Of a stretch of 43,932 bases of DNA, positions 1-8,712 are shown piece by piece. This DNA comes from Verrucomicrobiales bacterium (GTDB taxonomy: Bacteria; Verrucomicrobiota; Verrucomicrobiia; Verrucomicrobiales; DEV007). The notes beneath the pieces are model-generated. The model ran no database searches and was not told where the DNA came from. It saw only the letters and a list, made by a program, of their open reading frames with translations. The position numbers were made by a program, and so were the translations under genes. The DNA is taken from assembly GCA_028033615.1 (NCBI GenBank), contig JAOFDG010000011.1:1-43932 (forward strand). Direction: 5' to 3'. Position 1 is the stretch's first letter. Each line of letters opens with the position of its first letter.

Positions 1-541
1 AGGGCTGTGATCCAAAACTTTTTTGTAGATGAAGCATGTCTTCATCTAGTTCAGACCTTTTGTTGTTGAGTCCTGCTTTCCAAGAAACTGATATGAGGTC
101 TGGAAAACGCCATAGGTCTTCATATTCTGATTCTTCTCCGAAGGTGTTTTCTAATTTAAAAGGAAATTTACCCTCTGCTTTAAGGCATTTAACTACAATC
201 GCTCTAAACTTATTTGCCCTTAGTATCGCTTCATTTGATGCGGTGTAGCCAAATACATCATCAAAATTTCCTTGGCTATTTGTGATCATATGTCTAGCAC
301 TTTTCATTGAGTTGAGAGTGTTTGTTCTCAAATAGTAACCCTGTCCATGTTCAACCTTTGCTATAGGGGAGCTTGGATCACATGACATTATAGAAAAATG
401 ATATCGTAGAGTGGCGTCACTGTATTTTTCATCAAGCTTGAGTTTGACTAGCTCAATTAGTTCGGTCCCCTTGATTGCGCTTTTAGGGGCAGGGGGTAAT
501 ATTTCAGGAAGGATTTTACGAAGGTGCTCGCGCAGACTCAT
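1..541 (-). CDS. Uncharacterised winged-helix-like protein, 3' part cut off by the window edge
   Basis: The minus strand is open from an ATG at 541 to the left edge, giving at least 180 residues. The start reads MSLREHLRKILPEIL. Residues about 1-70 look like a small helical, winged-helix-type domain ending in GQGYYLR. The later part has FRAIVVKCLKAEGKFPF and a WRFPDLISVSW stretch. This arrangement resembles uncharacterised COG2958-like proteins, in which a HTH-like domain precedes a conserved C-terminal part. That resemblance is from memory and tentative. No signal peptide or membrane segment is visible, so the protein is probably cytosolic. The start is preceded by AT-rich DNA without a Shine-Dalgarno motif. 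No function is assigned. Confidence 0.6.
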   Translation of the reverse strand, partial: MSLREHLRKILPEILPPAPKSAIKGTELIELVKLKLDEKYSDATLRYHFSIMSCDPSSPIAKVEHGQGYYLRTNTLNSMKSARHMITNSQGNFDDVFGYTASNEAILRANKFRAIVVKCLKAEGKFPFKLENTFGEESEYEDLWRFPDLISVSWKAGLNNKRSELDEDMLHLQKSFGSQP

Positions 542-789
542 GTTTATTTAAAGTTGTAATTTTAAGGATAAAGAAATTAGTGATTATATCATAATTTTTA
601 CACTGCAGAAAAAATAACGTCCACACTCAAACTCAATTTAATTTAAAATTTCTTAATTATATGTTGTTGACTTGGCATCATAATTTCCATAGTTGACCAA
701 AATAATATATATTATTTATTCTGTTCTTTTTAATTTTGAATTAAATTGACCCCTAAATCGTCATATAATGTGACTACTTAAATATCTAA
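542..789. other. AT-rich intergenic region between divergent genes
   Basis: This 248-base gap separates the minus-strand gene at the left edge from the LolA-like gene at 790. I see no RNA gene or open frame of note. It should hold both divergent promoters. A perfect TATAAT at 764-769 is the best candidate for the plus-strand gene. Confidence 0.5.
764..769 (+). promoter_or_regulatory. Putative -10 element for the LolA-like gene
   Basis: TATAAT lies 20 bases before the ATG at 790. The hexamer at optimal -35 spacing (TTAAAT, 741-746) is weak, and TTGACC at 746-751 is only 12 bases upstream, which is too close. If the -10 is used, the 5' leader is only about 14 bases. Confidence 0.35.
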
Positions 790-1521
790 ATGATAAATTA
801 TATATTCATTTTTCTTTTTTATTTTATAACCATATTTACAGGGTTTTCTTCCACAAGCAGTGTTTCTAATGATCAAGTGAATCAGGCTAGTAAAATATTA
901 TCACAAGTAAAGTATGCTTATCCTGATAAAACTTTGTTTTTTAGGGGGGAAATTAGGCCTAGGAGAATTGGTTTTAAGATGATTCCTCTTAATATTTCAT
1001 TTAGTGCGAAGTTAATTAATTTTGAATTTTTTAAAAATAATAAAACAACTGAAAAAGTCGATGAAGTGATTAAGCTTAGTTTTTTGGATAATAAAAATAC
1101 TGTTAAGCGAACATTTAATGGAGAAACAACTAGCCTGGAAAATCATCAATTTGCTGATCAGATTCGAGGAACTGATATAACCTATGATGATATGGCCATG
1201 AGGTTTCTTCATTGGCCAAACCCTATTCTATTGTCTGTTGATAAGGCGAAGGGGGGGCAGGCGTGGAAAATTAGATGCGTAAATCCATCGAAGAGAGAAA
1301 CCTATTCAATTGTTGATGTATGGGTTTCTCATCGAAGCGGAACGCTTGTTAAAATGAATGCCTATAACAGCGATAAAAAAATAATTAAAAGTTTTGAAGT
1401 AGATAGTATACAACAAATCAAAGGGGATTGGTTTGTTGAGACAATGATAGTTAGGACCTTTCCAACTAAATCAAAAGGTAAAATAACGAGTAGTTTCTTA
1501 AAATTAGAGTCAAAAAAATAG
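790..1521 (+). CDS. LolA-like outer-membrane lipoprotein-sorting family protein
   Basis: A 243-residue protein with an N-terminal hydrophobic segment (residues about 3-20) that fits a signal peptide, so it is probably periplasmic. The rest is beta-rich. The pattern GTDITYDDMAMRFLHWPNP followed by AWKIRCVNP and VWVSHRSGTLVKMNAYN matches the LolA-like 'outer membrane lipoprotein-sorting protein' family (PF17131-type) common in Verrucomicrobiota. Family members have the LolA/LolB/RseB half-barrel that binds acyl chains. The exact ligand is not known. This is not a canonical LolA, and no LolB or LolCDE genes are adjacent. The ATG at 790 has no Shine-Dalgarno but does have a TATAAT 20 bases upstream. 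A DUF5069 gene follows after 69 bases. Confidence 0.65.
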   Translation: MINYIFIFLFYFITIFTGFSSTSSVSNDQVNQASKILSQVKYAYPDKTLFFRGEIRPRRIGFKMIPLNISFSAKLINFEFFKNNKTTEKVDEVIKLSFLDNKNTVKRTFNGETTSLENHQFADQIRGTDITYDDMAMRFLHWPNPILLSVDKAKGGQAWKIRCVNPSKRETYSIVDVWVSHRSGTLVKMNAYNSDKKIIKSFEVDSIQQIKGDWFVETMIVRTFPTKSKGKITSSFLKLESKK

Positions 1522-1590
1522 AATAATAAATTTACAATTGTTTAATTTTTACCTTTCCGAGTTACTCTGTATTTTGTTATATTATCAATT

Positions 1591-2028
1591 ATGAGTAAAA
1601 TTATCCCTTTAATAAGTTCAGGTATCGCAGGTCCTATCGGAGTATTACATTTGCCAAGATTATGGCAGAAGGTTTCCTTGGATAAGGCAGGCAAATTACA
1701 CGATGATTACCCAGCAATAGGTGCTGGATATGATCAGATGGTTCTTGATGGAATTGGTATCGATAAAGAAGCTTTTTCAAGTTTTATGGAAAGTAAGCCT
1801 ACTTATCCACAGCTTGAAAAGTGGGTGCTTGACCAAAAGGGTGGAGCGCTTGATACAGATGCTGTTAAATCATTAAATGATAGTATCGTGGGATACAATC
1901 ATGATGACGATACACGTAAAAGTATTCTTAGTGCAAGTGGTGTTGAGGACGATGGATCAATCCTTGATGCAATTAATTTAAACAACTTAGAAGATTGGTG
2001 TGATTTTCATGCTCAGGAAATTGCCTAA
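1591..2028 (+). CDS. DUF5069 domain protein
   Basis: A 145-residue, probably soluble protein that matches the DUF5069 family over nearly its whole length. The typical N-terminus (GPIGVLHLPRLWQK) and the LHDDYPAIGAGYDQMVLD stretch are recognisable. The family is found mainly in Verrucomicrobiota and has no established function, so this gene supports the taxonomic placement more than any pathway. There is no signal peptide or membrane segment. The ATG at 1591 has only AT-rich sequence upstream, including a TATATTAT run that ends six bases before the start. A strong hairpin terminator follows 31 bases after the stop. Confidence 0.85.
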   Translation: MSKIIPLISSGIAGPIGVLHLPRLWQKVSLDKAGKLHDDYPAIGAGYDQMVLDGIGIDKEAFSSFMESKPTYPQLEKWVLDQKGGALDTDAVKSLNDSIVGYNHDDDTRKSILSASGVEDDGSILDAINLNNLEDWCDFHAQEIA

Positions 2029-2059
2029 GTTGTAATTTATTTAACTTTTAATTTAAGAG

Positions 2060-2091
2060 AACCTGATACGTGTAGCGTGTCAGGTTTTTTT
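2060..2091 (+). terminator. Rho-independent terminator after the DUF5069 gene
   Basis: An 11-bp stem (AACCTGATACG, 2060-2070, with CGTGTCAGGTT, 2076-2086, one G-T pair) with a five-base loop runs directly into a T tract. It lies between the DUF5069 stop and the start of the fusion gene at 2128. Confidence 0.85.
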
Positions 2092-2127
2092 ATTTAAATA
2101 ATTCTAATGAATAGATAGAATATTGAT

Positions 2128-5100
2128 ATGTATAAAGCGGCAGCAGCAATTCTCATTTATTTTGGATTAAATCATTCTGTTAAGGCTGAGATTTTCAGTG
2201 TTGAACTTCGTTATCGCGAAAGGGGTGATAATGAATTTAATCTCCGAGTGAAGCATGAAAAGTGGGATGCTCAGCATACAGCAGTAATTGTTTGTGACAT
2301 GTGGGATTCTCATCATTGTTACAATGCTGTCAAAAGGGTCGAGCGGTTAGCTCCTAAAATTGATAAGTATGTAAGTAACATGAGAAACAGGGGTGCCGTA
2401 ATTATACATGCGCCATCATCATGTATGAATTATTACAAGGATACAGTTTCTAGGAAACGAAGTGTAAAAATTAAAACTTCAGAAAATTTACCTCAAGGCA
2501 TCAATGAATGGTTGCATTGGATTGATAAAGTTGAGGAGCAAGCCGGTTATCCTATTGATCATTCTGACGGAGGTGAAGATGATACTAAGGAAGAACATTT
2601 AGAGTGGGAAAAAAAATTAAAATCTTTGGGTAAGACCCCAAGGTCTCCATGGGTTCGTCAGATAGAATCAATAAAAATTGATGAATCAAAAGATTATATT
2701 ACTGACAGTGGTGAAGAGAATTGGAATATATTAGAGTCACACGGTATAAAGAACGTGATGGTAGTGGGAGTTCATACAAACATGTGTGTTCTTGGGCGTC
2801 CCTTTGGTTTGCGTCAGTTAGCAAAAAATGGCAAGAATGTTGTACTTGTTAGAGACTTAACCGATACGATGTATAATCCTGAAATGGAACCAAAAGTTAG
2901 TCATTTTGTTGGAACAGATTTGATTGTTAATCATATCGAAAAGTATGTTTGTCCGACAATTATAAGTTCTCAGATAACAAATGATAAAATTTTTAAATTT
3001 GATAAGGATAAGCGAAAAAAAATAGTTTTCTTAATTGGTGAAAGAGAATACTCAACCGAACTAACCTTACCACTTTATGCTGATAAAAATTTATCATCCA
3101 AATACAGGATGGAATTTCATTTTGCTGAAGATAATGACAATAATTTTGGAGATATTAAAAATTCATTAAAAGATGCTGATTTATTGTTCGTTAGTGTTAG
3201 GCGTCGAACGTTAAAGGTTTCAGATATGGATGTGGTCAGAGCCTTTATCAAGTCTGGAAAACCGGTGTTAGGAATCCGGACTTCGAGTCATGCATTTTCC
3301 TTGAGAGGGAAAAAACCACCTGAAGGAAATGCCGTTTGGGAAGAGTTTGATCAACAAGTGTTTGGGGGTAATTACACAAACCACTATGGCAATGAATTCA
3401 TTGCATATGGTAAAATTAGTAATGTGAAGCATTCAATTATTAAAGGTGTTACGTCCGAAAGATTTCAATCAGGAGGTTCTCTTTACAAGGTCTTACCTCT
3501 CAGAGAATCGGCTCAGGTATTAATAAATGGTTATTCGATAAAAAATGAAGCTAAACAACCCTTGGCATGGATTAATAAAAATATATTTGGAGGAAAAAGT
3601 TTTTATACTTCACTTGGTCATGTTGAGGACTTTCAAAATGAAGATTTCATCAAAATTCTTAATAACGCTGTTGACTGGTTAATAAGTGATCAACAATTTA
3701 AAGAGCTAAAAGTAGGGCTTAAAAAAAAACGATCCATACATGAACATGTTACTGGAGCTTTGAGTCCTAAACAATCACACTCATTATTAGCGTCGTCAGA
3801 TGACTTAGAGGTTGACTTGGTATTGAGCGAACCATTAGTGGCACAACCTCTACATCTAAGTTTTGATCATAAAGGTAGACTTTGGGTCGTTCAATATACT
3901 CAGTATCCTGACCCTGCAGGTTTAAAAAGATTAAGTAGGGATAAAGTTTGGAGAGTTTCATATGACAAGTTACCCCCACCTCCTCCTCACATTAAAGGTT
4001 CCCCATACCGTGGTACTGATAAAATTACTATCCATGAAGACACAGACAACGATGGTGTATATGATAAACATAAGGTGTTTGTCGACGGTCTTAATATGGC
4101 AACAAGTGTTGCACATGATGCAAAAGGTGTCTGGGTTACAAACCCTCCTTATTTAATTTACTATAAGGATGAAAATTCCGATGATATTCCTGATGGTAAT
4201 CCAGAAGTTCATCTTACTGGTTTTGGTTTAGAAGATTCTCATTCAATTGCTAATAGTTTGGTAGTTGGTGGAGATGGATGGATATATGGGGCTCAGGGAA
4301 GTACTGTTAGTTCATCGATAATAGAAAACTTGTCGAAAGATAAGGGTTCTCCAATAGTTTCAATGGGACAAAATATTTGGCGCTATAACCCGAACTGTAA
4401 TAAGTATGAAATTTTTGCCGAAGGTGGGGGTAACGCCTTTGGCGTAGAGATAGACTCGAAAGGCAGAATCTACTCTGGTCATAACGGAGGTGATACCAGA
4501 GGGTTTCATTATGTTAAAGGCTCATACTACCAAAAGAATTGGGGCAAACATGGAGCGCTAACTAATAAATATGCATACGGATTTTTTCCGGCAATGAAAA
4601 ACGCTCAGGTCGAGAGGTTTACTCATCAATTTATAATTTATGAAGATAAATTATTACCGGAGCGTTTTCATGGAAAGCTATTAGGTGTTGATGTGCTTCA
4701 TAATAATGTTGTAATGAGTGAAGTGATCCCTGACGGGTCTACATTTAAAACAAAGGATGTAGAACGTTTTATATCGTCGAAAGATCCTTGGTTTCGGCCT
4801 GTGATGATTTCTGATTCACCTGATGGATCAGTCTTTATTGCTGATTGGTATGACAAACAAGTAAACCATTATAGAAATCATGAGGGAAACATTGATAAAA
4901 AATTAGGAAGAATTTATAGGGTTAGGAAGAAGGGTGTAGGGCAAAGTAAAAAATTCAATCTGAGAATGTCAGATGAATTAGATCTTATTGGGCTGCTTTC
5001 ATCAGAATCTCGGTGGCTAAGAAGAATGGCATTGATTGAATTAAAGTCGCGAAGTGAATTTAATGTTAAATCTGTTCAATGGAAGGATAACCCAAAAAAT

Positions 5101-6633
5101 GTTTCGCAATTTGAATTCATTAAAAACGCTAATTATTTATTAGACATTGAGAAAATAACAGATTCAGGAATAAGAGGCTATTCAATAAAATCAATAGCTG
5201 AAAGCTCTAACGCCTTCAGATATTTCGAGCAAATAAAAAAAATATCTCTAACAGAAAAAAATCCTGAAGTAATTTCTCAATTAGTTTCATCAATAAACAC
5301 ATTAGATGAATCGATTAAAGCGCAGTTGTTGGAAAACCTTTTATTAAGAGGTGAATTTGTAGAAGATCCTTTTATACCATTACAGATCTGGTGGGCAATG
5401 GAATCAATGGTTTCAAATGATGATAGTTTTATACGAGAGCTTTTCACTCGATCATCAACTTGGAATTCAAAGATAATCAGTGGATTCATTCTAGAAAGAT
5501 TAATGAGGCGTTACGCTGAAGAGTCTACTTCTAAGTCCTATTCAATGTGTGAATTCCTTTTGAAAAATGCTACTGATGATAATTTAAAAAAAACACTTCT
5601 TAACGGCTTTCTTAAAGGATCTAATGGAATTGGCTATGGTGCCTTGCCACAAGCATTAATTAAAACCTTTGAAGAAAATAAGAAAATTTTACCAATTGAG
5701 CTTAGAATAAGAATAGGTGATGATAGCGTCATTGAAGAGGCTATTTCTCTGATCAATCTAGATAAGATTTCTGAGAAAGATAAAATATCGATTTTGTCAT
5801 CACTTTCATTAATTAAGACCCCTAAGGCTTTTGATTTTTTTAAAACTTATTTAAAGAGAGGCGCAGATGAAAATATTGAAGTAATTTTATTATCATCATT
5901 AACGAATTATGCGAGTGATGATAGTGTTCAAACTATTGCCTTTAATAAATTAAGTTCTAAACACGAATTAATTAGAAATGAAGCGCTTGAACTATTAATA
6001 AGTGATGTTAGTTCTTCTCATTTTCTTATTGGAAAAGTTAAATCTTTAGAATTCAAATTTCCATTTAATAATCATGCTTTAGTTGAAAAATTAAGAGCTC
6101 ATGGTTCAATTTTGATTAAGAAATTCCTTGAAGATAAAAATATTTCAAATGTTGAGGGAATATCTGAGGGTCTTGAAAATGAGATATCTAGAGTTAAAAA
6201 TGTTATATCACGGGTGGGGGGAGATCCCAAAAAAGGTGAATCAATTTTCAAAGCTCGGTGCATTAGCTGTCACAAAATGTTTTCTAATGGTGGTCAAATT
6301 GGGCCAGATCTAACCAGTTATCAAAAAAACGATCAGGATACTCTTCTTATTAGTGTTATTGCTCCTGGTGCCGAAATTCGTGAAGGTTATGAAAATATAA
6401 TATTAAAGACTTTGGATGGGCTTATTTATTCCGGTTTTCTCTTGGAAGATACTAAAAACAGTTTGATCATTCGACAGTTGAATGGAATTACTAAAATCTT
6501 GTCCAAAACAAATATCGTTTCAACAACGATGACAGGTGTTTCTCTAATGCCTATGGGATTAATTGATGGCTTATCAGATGATGAGATAAGGAATCTTTTT
6601 GCTTATCTTAGAAGCACTACACCTCCTTTTTAA
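2128..6633 (+). CDS. Exported fusion: isochorismatase-like + ThuA-like + PVC membrane-bound dehydrogenase propeller + HEAT + cytochrome c
   Basis: A 1501-residue protein with a short N-terminal signal peptide (about 1-20). Residues about 25-270 form a cysteine-hydrolase (isochorismatase-like) domain. The nucleophile Cys is in HTNMC (Cys220), the Asp in VCDMWD (Asp57), and Lys183 or Lys188 could complete the triad. The PVC-typical insert PIDHSDGGEDD is present. Residues about 298-512 are ThuA-like. Residues about 555-925 are the PVC-type membrane-bound dehydrogenase/NHL-like beta-propeller, with a DTDNDGVYD motif. A long helical HEAT-like region follows. The end carries a class I cytochrome c domain with CISCH heme attachment at 1378-1382. 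The family is thought to act in periplasmic carbohydrate oxidation, with electrons leaving through the heme. The substrate is unknown. The 3' end overlaps the convergent rodA by 17 bases. Confidence 0.85.
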   Translation: MYKAAAAILIYFGLNHSVKAEIFSVELRYRERGDNEFNLRVKHEKWDAQHTAVIVCDMWDSHHCYNAVKRVERLAPKIDKYVSNMRNRGAVIIHAPSSCMNYYKDTVSRKRSVKIKTSENLPQGINEWLHWIDKVEEQAGYPIDHSDGGEDDTKEEHLEWEKKLKSLGKTPRSPWVRQIESIKIDESKDYITDSGEENWNILESHGIKNVMVVGVHTNMCVLGRPFGLRQLAKNGKNVVLVRDLTDTMYNPEMEPKVSHFVGTDLIVNHIEKYVCPTIISSQITNDKIFKFDKDKRKKIVFLIGEREYSTELTLPLYADKNLSSKYRMEFHFAEDNDNNFGDIKNSLKDADLLFVSVRRRTLKVSDMDVVRAFIKSGKPVLGIRTSSHAFSLRGKKPPEGNAVWEEFDQQVFGGNYTNHYGNEFIAYGKISNVKHSIIKGVTSERFQSGGSLYKVLPLRESAQVLINGYSIKNEAKQPLAWINKNIFGGKSFYTSLGHVEDFQNEDFIKILNNAVDWLISDQQFKELKVGLKKKRSIHEHVTGALSPKQSHSLLASSDDLEVDLVLSEPLVAQPLHLSFDHKGRLWVVQYTQYPDPAGLKRLSRDKVWRVSYDKLPPPPPHIKGSPYRGTDKITIHEDTDNDGVYDKHKVFVDGLNMATSVAHDAKGVWVTNPPYLIYYKDENSDDIPDGNPEVHLTGFGLEDSHSIANSLVVGGDGWIYGAQGSTVSSSIIENLSKDKGSPIVSMGQNIWRYNPNCNKYEIFAEGGGNAFGVEIDSKGRIYSGHNGGDTRGFHYVKGSYYQKNWGKHGALTNKYAYGFFPAMKNAQVERFTHQFIIYEDKLLPERFHGKLLGVDVLHNNVVMSEVIPDGSTFKTKDVERFISSKDPWFRPVMISDSPDGSVFIADWYDKQVNHYRNHEGNIDKKLGRIYRVRKKGVGQSKKFNLRMSDELDLIGLLSSESRWLRRMALIELKSRSEFNVKSVQWKDNPKNVSQFEFIKNANYLLDIEKITDSGIRGYSIKSIAESSNAFRYFEQIKKISLTEKNPEVISQLVSSINTLDESIKAQLLENLLLRGEFVEDPFIPLQIWWAMESMVSNDDSFIRELFTRSSTWNSKIISGFILERLMRRYAEESTSKSYSMCEFLLKNATDDNLKKTLLNGFLKGSNGIGYGALPQALIKTFEENKKILPIELRIRIGDDSVIEEAISLINLDKISEKDKISILSSLSLIKTPKAFDFFKTYLKRGADENIEVILLSSLTNYASDDSVQTIAFNKLSSKHELIRNEALELLISDVSSSHFLIGKVKSLEFKFPFNNHALVEKLRAHGSILIKKFLEDKNISNVEGISEGLENEISRVKNVISRVGGDPKKGESIFKARCISCHKMFSNGGQIGPDLTSYQKNDQDTLLISVIAPGAEIREGYENIILKTLDGLIYSGFLLEDTKNSLIIRQLNGITKILSKTNIVSTTMTGVSLMPMGLIDGLSDDEIRNLFAYLRSTTPPF

Positions 6634-7798
6634 ATCTATGTACCCATACGCTTTGACACAGTCCGAGCATAAACATCATCATAAGTATAAATGTTCCTCC
6701 ATAACTGATGAGCGGTAATGGCAATCCAGTAATTGGAACAAGCAGGACACACATACCTACATTCATAAATACATGAAAGAAGAGTAATCCAACAAAACCA
6801 CCGACAACAATTCTTCCAGTCATATCTTTTGCCGAATAACAAATGTAAATTAATATTAAGAGGAGTGATGTGAATCCTAGTAACAGAAGCGCGCCCCCCC
6901 TGAACCCTTGCCGCTCTGCAATTGTAACAAATATAAAATCATTAATCGCAACATTAGGAGGAACAAATCCCATTTCAGTTACCAAATTAGAATTTTTCTT
7001 TAACTGAATTAATTCAGAATCAGTGACAGAAATATTTTTTTGTTGATTAGCTTTTCCGATGTAACCAGCTGACCCTATCGCTATCATATTATGTTTTGGA
7101 ACCCAAGCAGCTCCTTGTTCATCAACTGGTTTTTCATATAACATATTTAACCAAGTTTCGATCCTCTCTTTTTGGTAATCCTTAAGACCAAAAAAGTATA
7201 ACATTGGTAAGAGGATCACACCCAATTGGATTATTATTATGATATACCTGAGTAAGACTTTACCTATGAATAAAGTAGTCATGAAAATGACAATCCAAGC
7301 CATGGATGAACCGAAATCAGGCTCTATAAGAATGATAAAACATGGGACTGCAGTTATAGGTCCAGTAATAAGTATTTTAAAGAATGATTTGTTTAGTATT
7401 GGAAACTTTTTTGGAGCTTCTCCATAAATTACTGCAAGCACTAGAATTCCTGATATAATAGCAAGTTGGGAAGGTTGAAACGTTATGGGGCCGATGGTTA
7501 TCCAGCTTTCAGCACCCGATAGTTCAGTGTTTGTTGATAAGAGTAGAATTATCGAAACTATGTATGCAGGGAAGGCTCCCCATTTTAACCATTTATAATC
7601 AATTAGAGTTGCTACGAAATAGAATAATACGCCTATACAAATCCATTTAATTTGATCATACCATTTTGAGTTAAGGCTTTCGATAGAAGAGTATTCAGTA
7701 GCTTCATGTATTGAATACACACCCATTGTAAGTAGAACTGAGGTCACTAATATTAGCAACCAATTCATCCCGAGGATTTTCAGGAACAGCGGTGTCAT
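6617..7798 (-). CDS. rodA: SEDS-family peptidoglycan glycosyltransferase, RodA type
   Basis: A 393-residue polytopic membrane protein of the RodA/FtsW/SpoVE family, which polymerises lipid II glycan chains together with a class B penicillin-binding protein. The C-terminal signature GLPLPLISYGG is present. The catalytic Asp is probably Asp287 in NDFIF, which corresponds to the DFIF motif of other RodA proteins. The extracytoplasmic loop before it (about residues 235-285) is longer than in proteobacterial RodA and lacks the usual PERHTDFIF form, having VAINDFIF instead. RodA is preferred over FtsW because of the short N-terminus and overall size. No mrdA or mreBCD genes are nearby. The gene lies 37 bases downstream of thiG on the same strand. 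A TATAAA lies 20 bases upstream of the ATG. Its end overlaps the convergent fusion gene. Confidence 0.88.
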   Translation of the reverse strand: MTPLFLKILGMNWLLILVTSVLLTMGVYSIHEATEYSSIESLNSKWYDQIKWICIGVLFYFVATLIDYKWLKWGAFPAYIVSIILLLSTNTELSGAESWITIGPITFQPSQLAIISGILVLAVIYGEAPKKFPILNKSFFKILITGPITAVPCFIILIEPDFGSSMAWIVIFMTTLFIGKVLLRYIIIIIQLGVILLPMLYFFGLKDYQKERIETWLNMLYEKPVDEQGAAWVPKHNMIAIGSAGYIGKANQQKNISVTDSELIQLKKNSNLVTEMGFVPPNVAINDFIFVTIAERQGFRGGALLLLGFTSLLLILIYICYSAKDMTGRIVVGGFVGLLFFHVFMNVGMCVLLVPITGLPLPLISYGGTFILMMMFMLGLCQSVWVHRFKKEV

Positions 7799-7818
7799 GC
7801 AGCTAAAGTATCAATTGT

Positions 7819-7824
7819 TTTATA
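7819..7824 (-). promoter_or_regulatory. Putative -10 element upstream of rodA
   Basis: TATAAA on the minus strand lies 20 bases before the rodA ATG, inside the thiG-rodA gap. I see no convincing -35. It may give rodA some transcription independent of thiG. Confidence 0.25.
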
Positions 7825-7835
7825 ACCTACCATCT

Positions 7836-8618
7836 TTAGTCTTCAAAAATAAATGAGCTCAATGGGCTTGTAGGCGAAGCTGTAGACGAGGTGTGATTGT
7901 TTCCAATAAGATAGTCTATGCGACCATTCACAACAGCAGATTTGAATGCCTTTGATATTAATGTAGGTTCCGAGGAAATCGCAATGGCTGTGTTTATTAA
8001 TACGGCATCAGCACCAATCTCCATTGCTGCACTAGCGTGGCTAGGCCTTCCAATTCCAGCATCAATTATAACTGGAACGGTTGCTTGTTCGATGATGATT
8101 TCAATTTGTTTAATGTTTTGAATGCCTTGATTTGAACCTATTGGAGAGCCGAGCGGCATAACTGTTGAAGCACCAACATCTTGTAACCGTTTTGCAAGGA
8201 TTGGGTCTGCATTAATATAAGGTAGAACATTGAAACCTTCGGCAACTAAAAGCTCAGTTGCTTTTAATGTTTCAATGGGGTCCGGAAGTAAATATTTAGG
8301 TTCTGGATGTATTTCAAGTTTAATCCAATTTGGGAGTCCTGCAGCTTGGGATAATCTAGCTAGGCGAACTGCTTCTTCAGCAGTGTTTGCTCCACTCGTG
8401 TTGGGTAGAATAAGGTATTTTTCTTTGTTTATAAAATCTAGGATGTTGGCAAATTCATCGTTCTTCCCAGAAAGATTTGCCCTACGTAGAGATACTGTGA
8501 CTATTTCAGTTTCAGATGCCTCAATGGCATCTTTCATTGTTTCATTTGATGGAAACTTACCAGTTCCAAGTAATAACCTAGAGTTAAAAATTCTGTTTGA
8601 AATAACTAATGGATCCAC
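7836..8618 (-). CDS. thiG: Thiazole synthase
   Basis: A 260-residue TIM-barrel protein. ThiG forms the thiazole phosphate moiety of thiamine from 1-deoxyxylulose 5-phosphate, the ThiS thiocarboxylate and dehydroglycine. The N-terminus (LVISNRIFNSRLLLGTGKF) is diagnostic. The Schiff-base Lys is Lys100 in NWIKLEI. The phosphate-binding end has MPLGSPIGSNQG and DAGIGRPSHA. The start is GTG at 8618; an in-frame stop just upstream rules out a longer form. No thiS, thiF, thiH or thiO lies beside it, and no THI-box (TPP riboswitch) is visible in the 94-base upstream gap. The gene is followed by rodA on the same strand. Confidence 0.95.
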   Translation of the reverse strand: MDPLVISNRIFNSRLLLGTGKFPSNETMKDAIEASETEIVTVSLRRANLSGKNDEFANILDFINKEKYLILPNTSGANTAEEAVRLARLSQAAGLPNWIKLEIHPEPKYLLPDPIETLKATELLVAEGFNVLPYINADPILAKRLQDVGASTVMPLGSPIGSNQGIQNIKQIEIIIEQATVPVIIDAGIGRPSHASAAMEIGADAVLINTAIAISSEPTLISKAFKSAVVNGRIDYLIGNNHTSSTASPTSPLSSFIFED

Positions 8619-8712
8619 AGTCTGTGATTAATCTAAATATAGTCCTGTGTAAAGTTAAGAGCTAAATAAATGAAATTTTCTTTATATCATCCTAAAGTAT
8701 GCTTGTTTCTAT

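Noticed and set aside
36-248. Plus-strand open frame of 70 codons at the left edge
   Set aside because: It lies opposite the open minus-strand gene, which is longer and has protein-like composition.
8230-8631. 133-codon plus-strand frame opposite thiG
   Set aside because: thiG is unmistakable and fills this stretch; the antisense frame has no family features.
8619-8712. Possible TPP riboswitch before thiG
   Set aside because: No CTGAGA-type THI-box or suitable stems are visible in the short gap.
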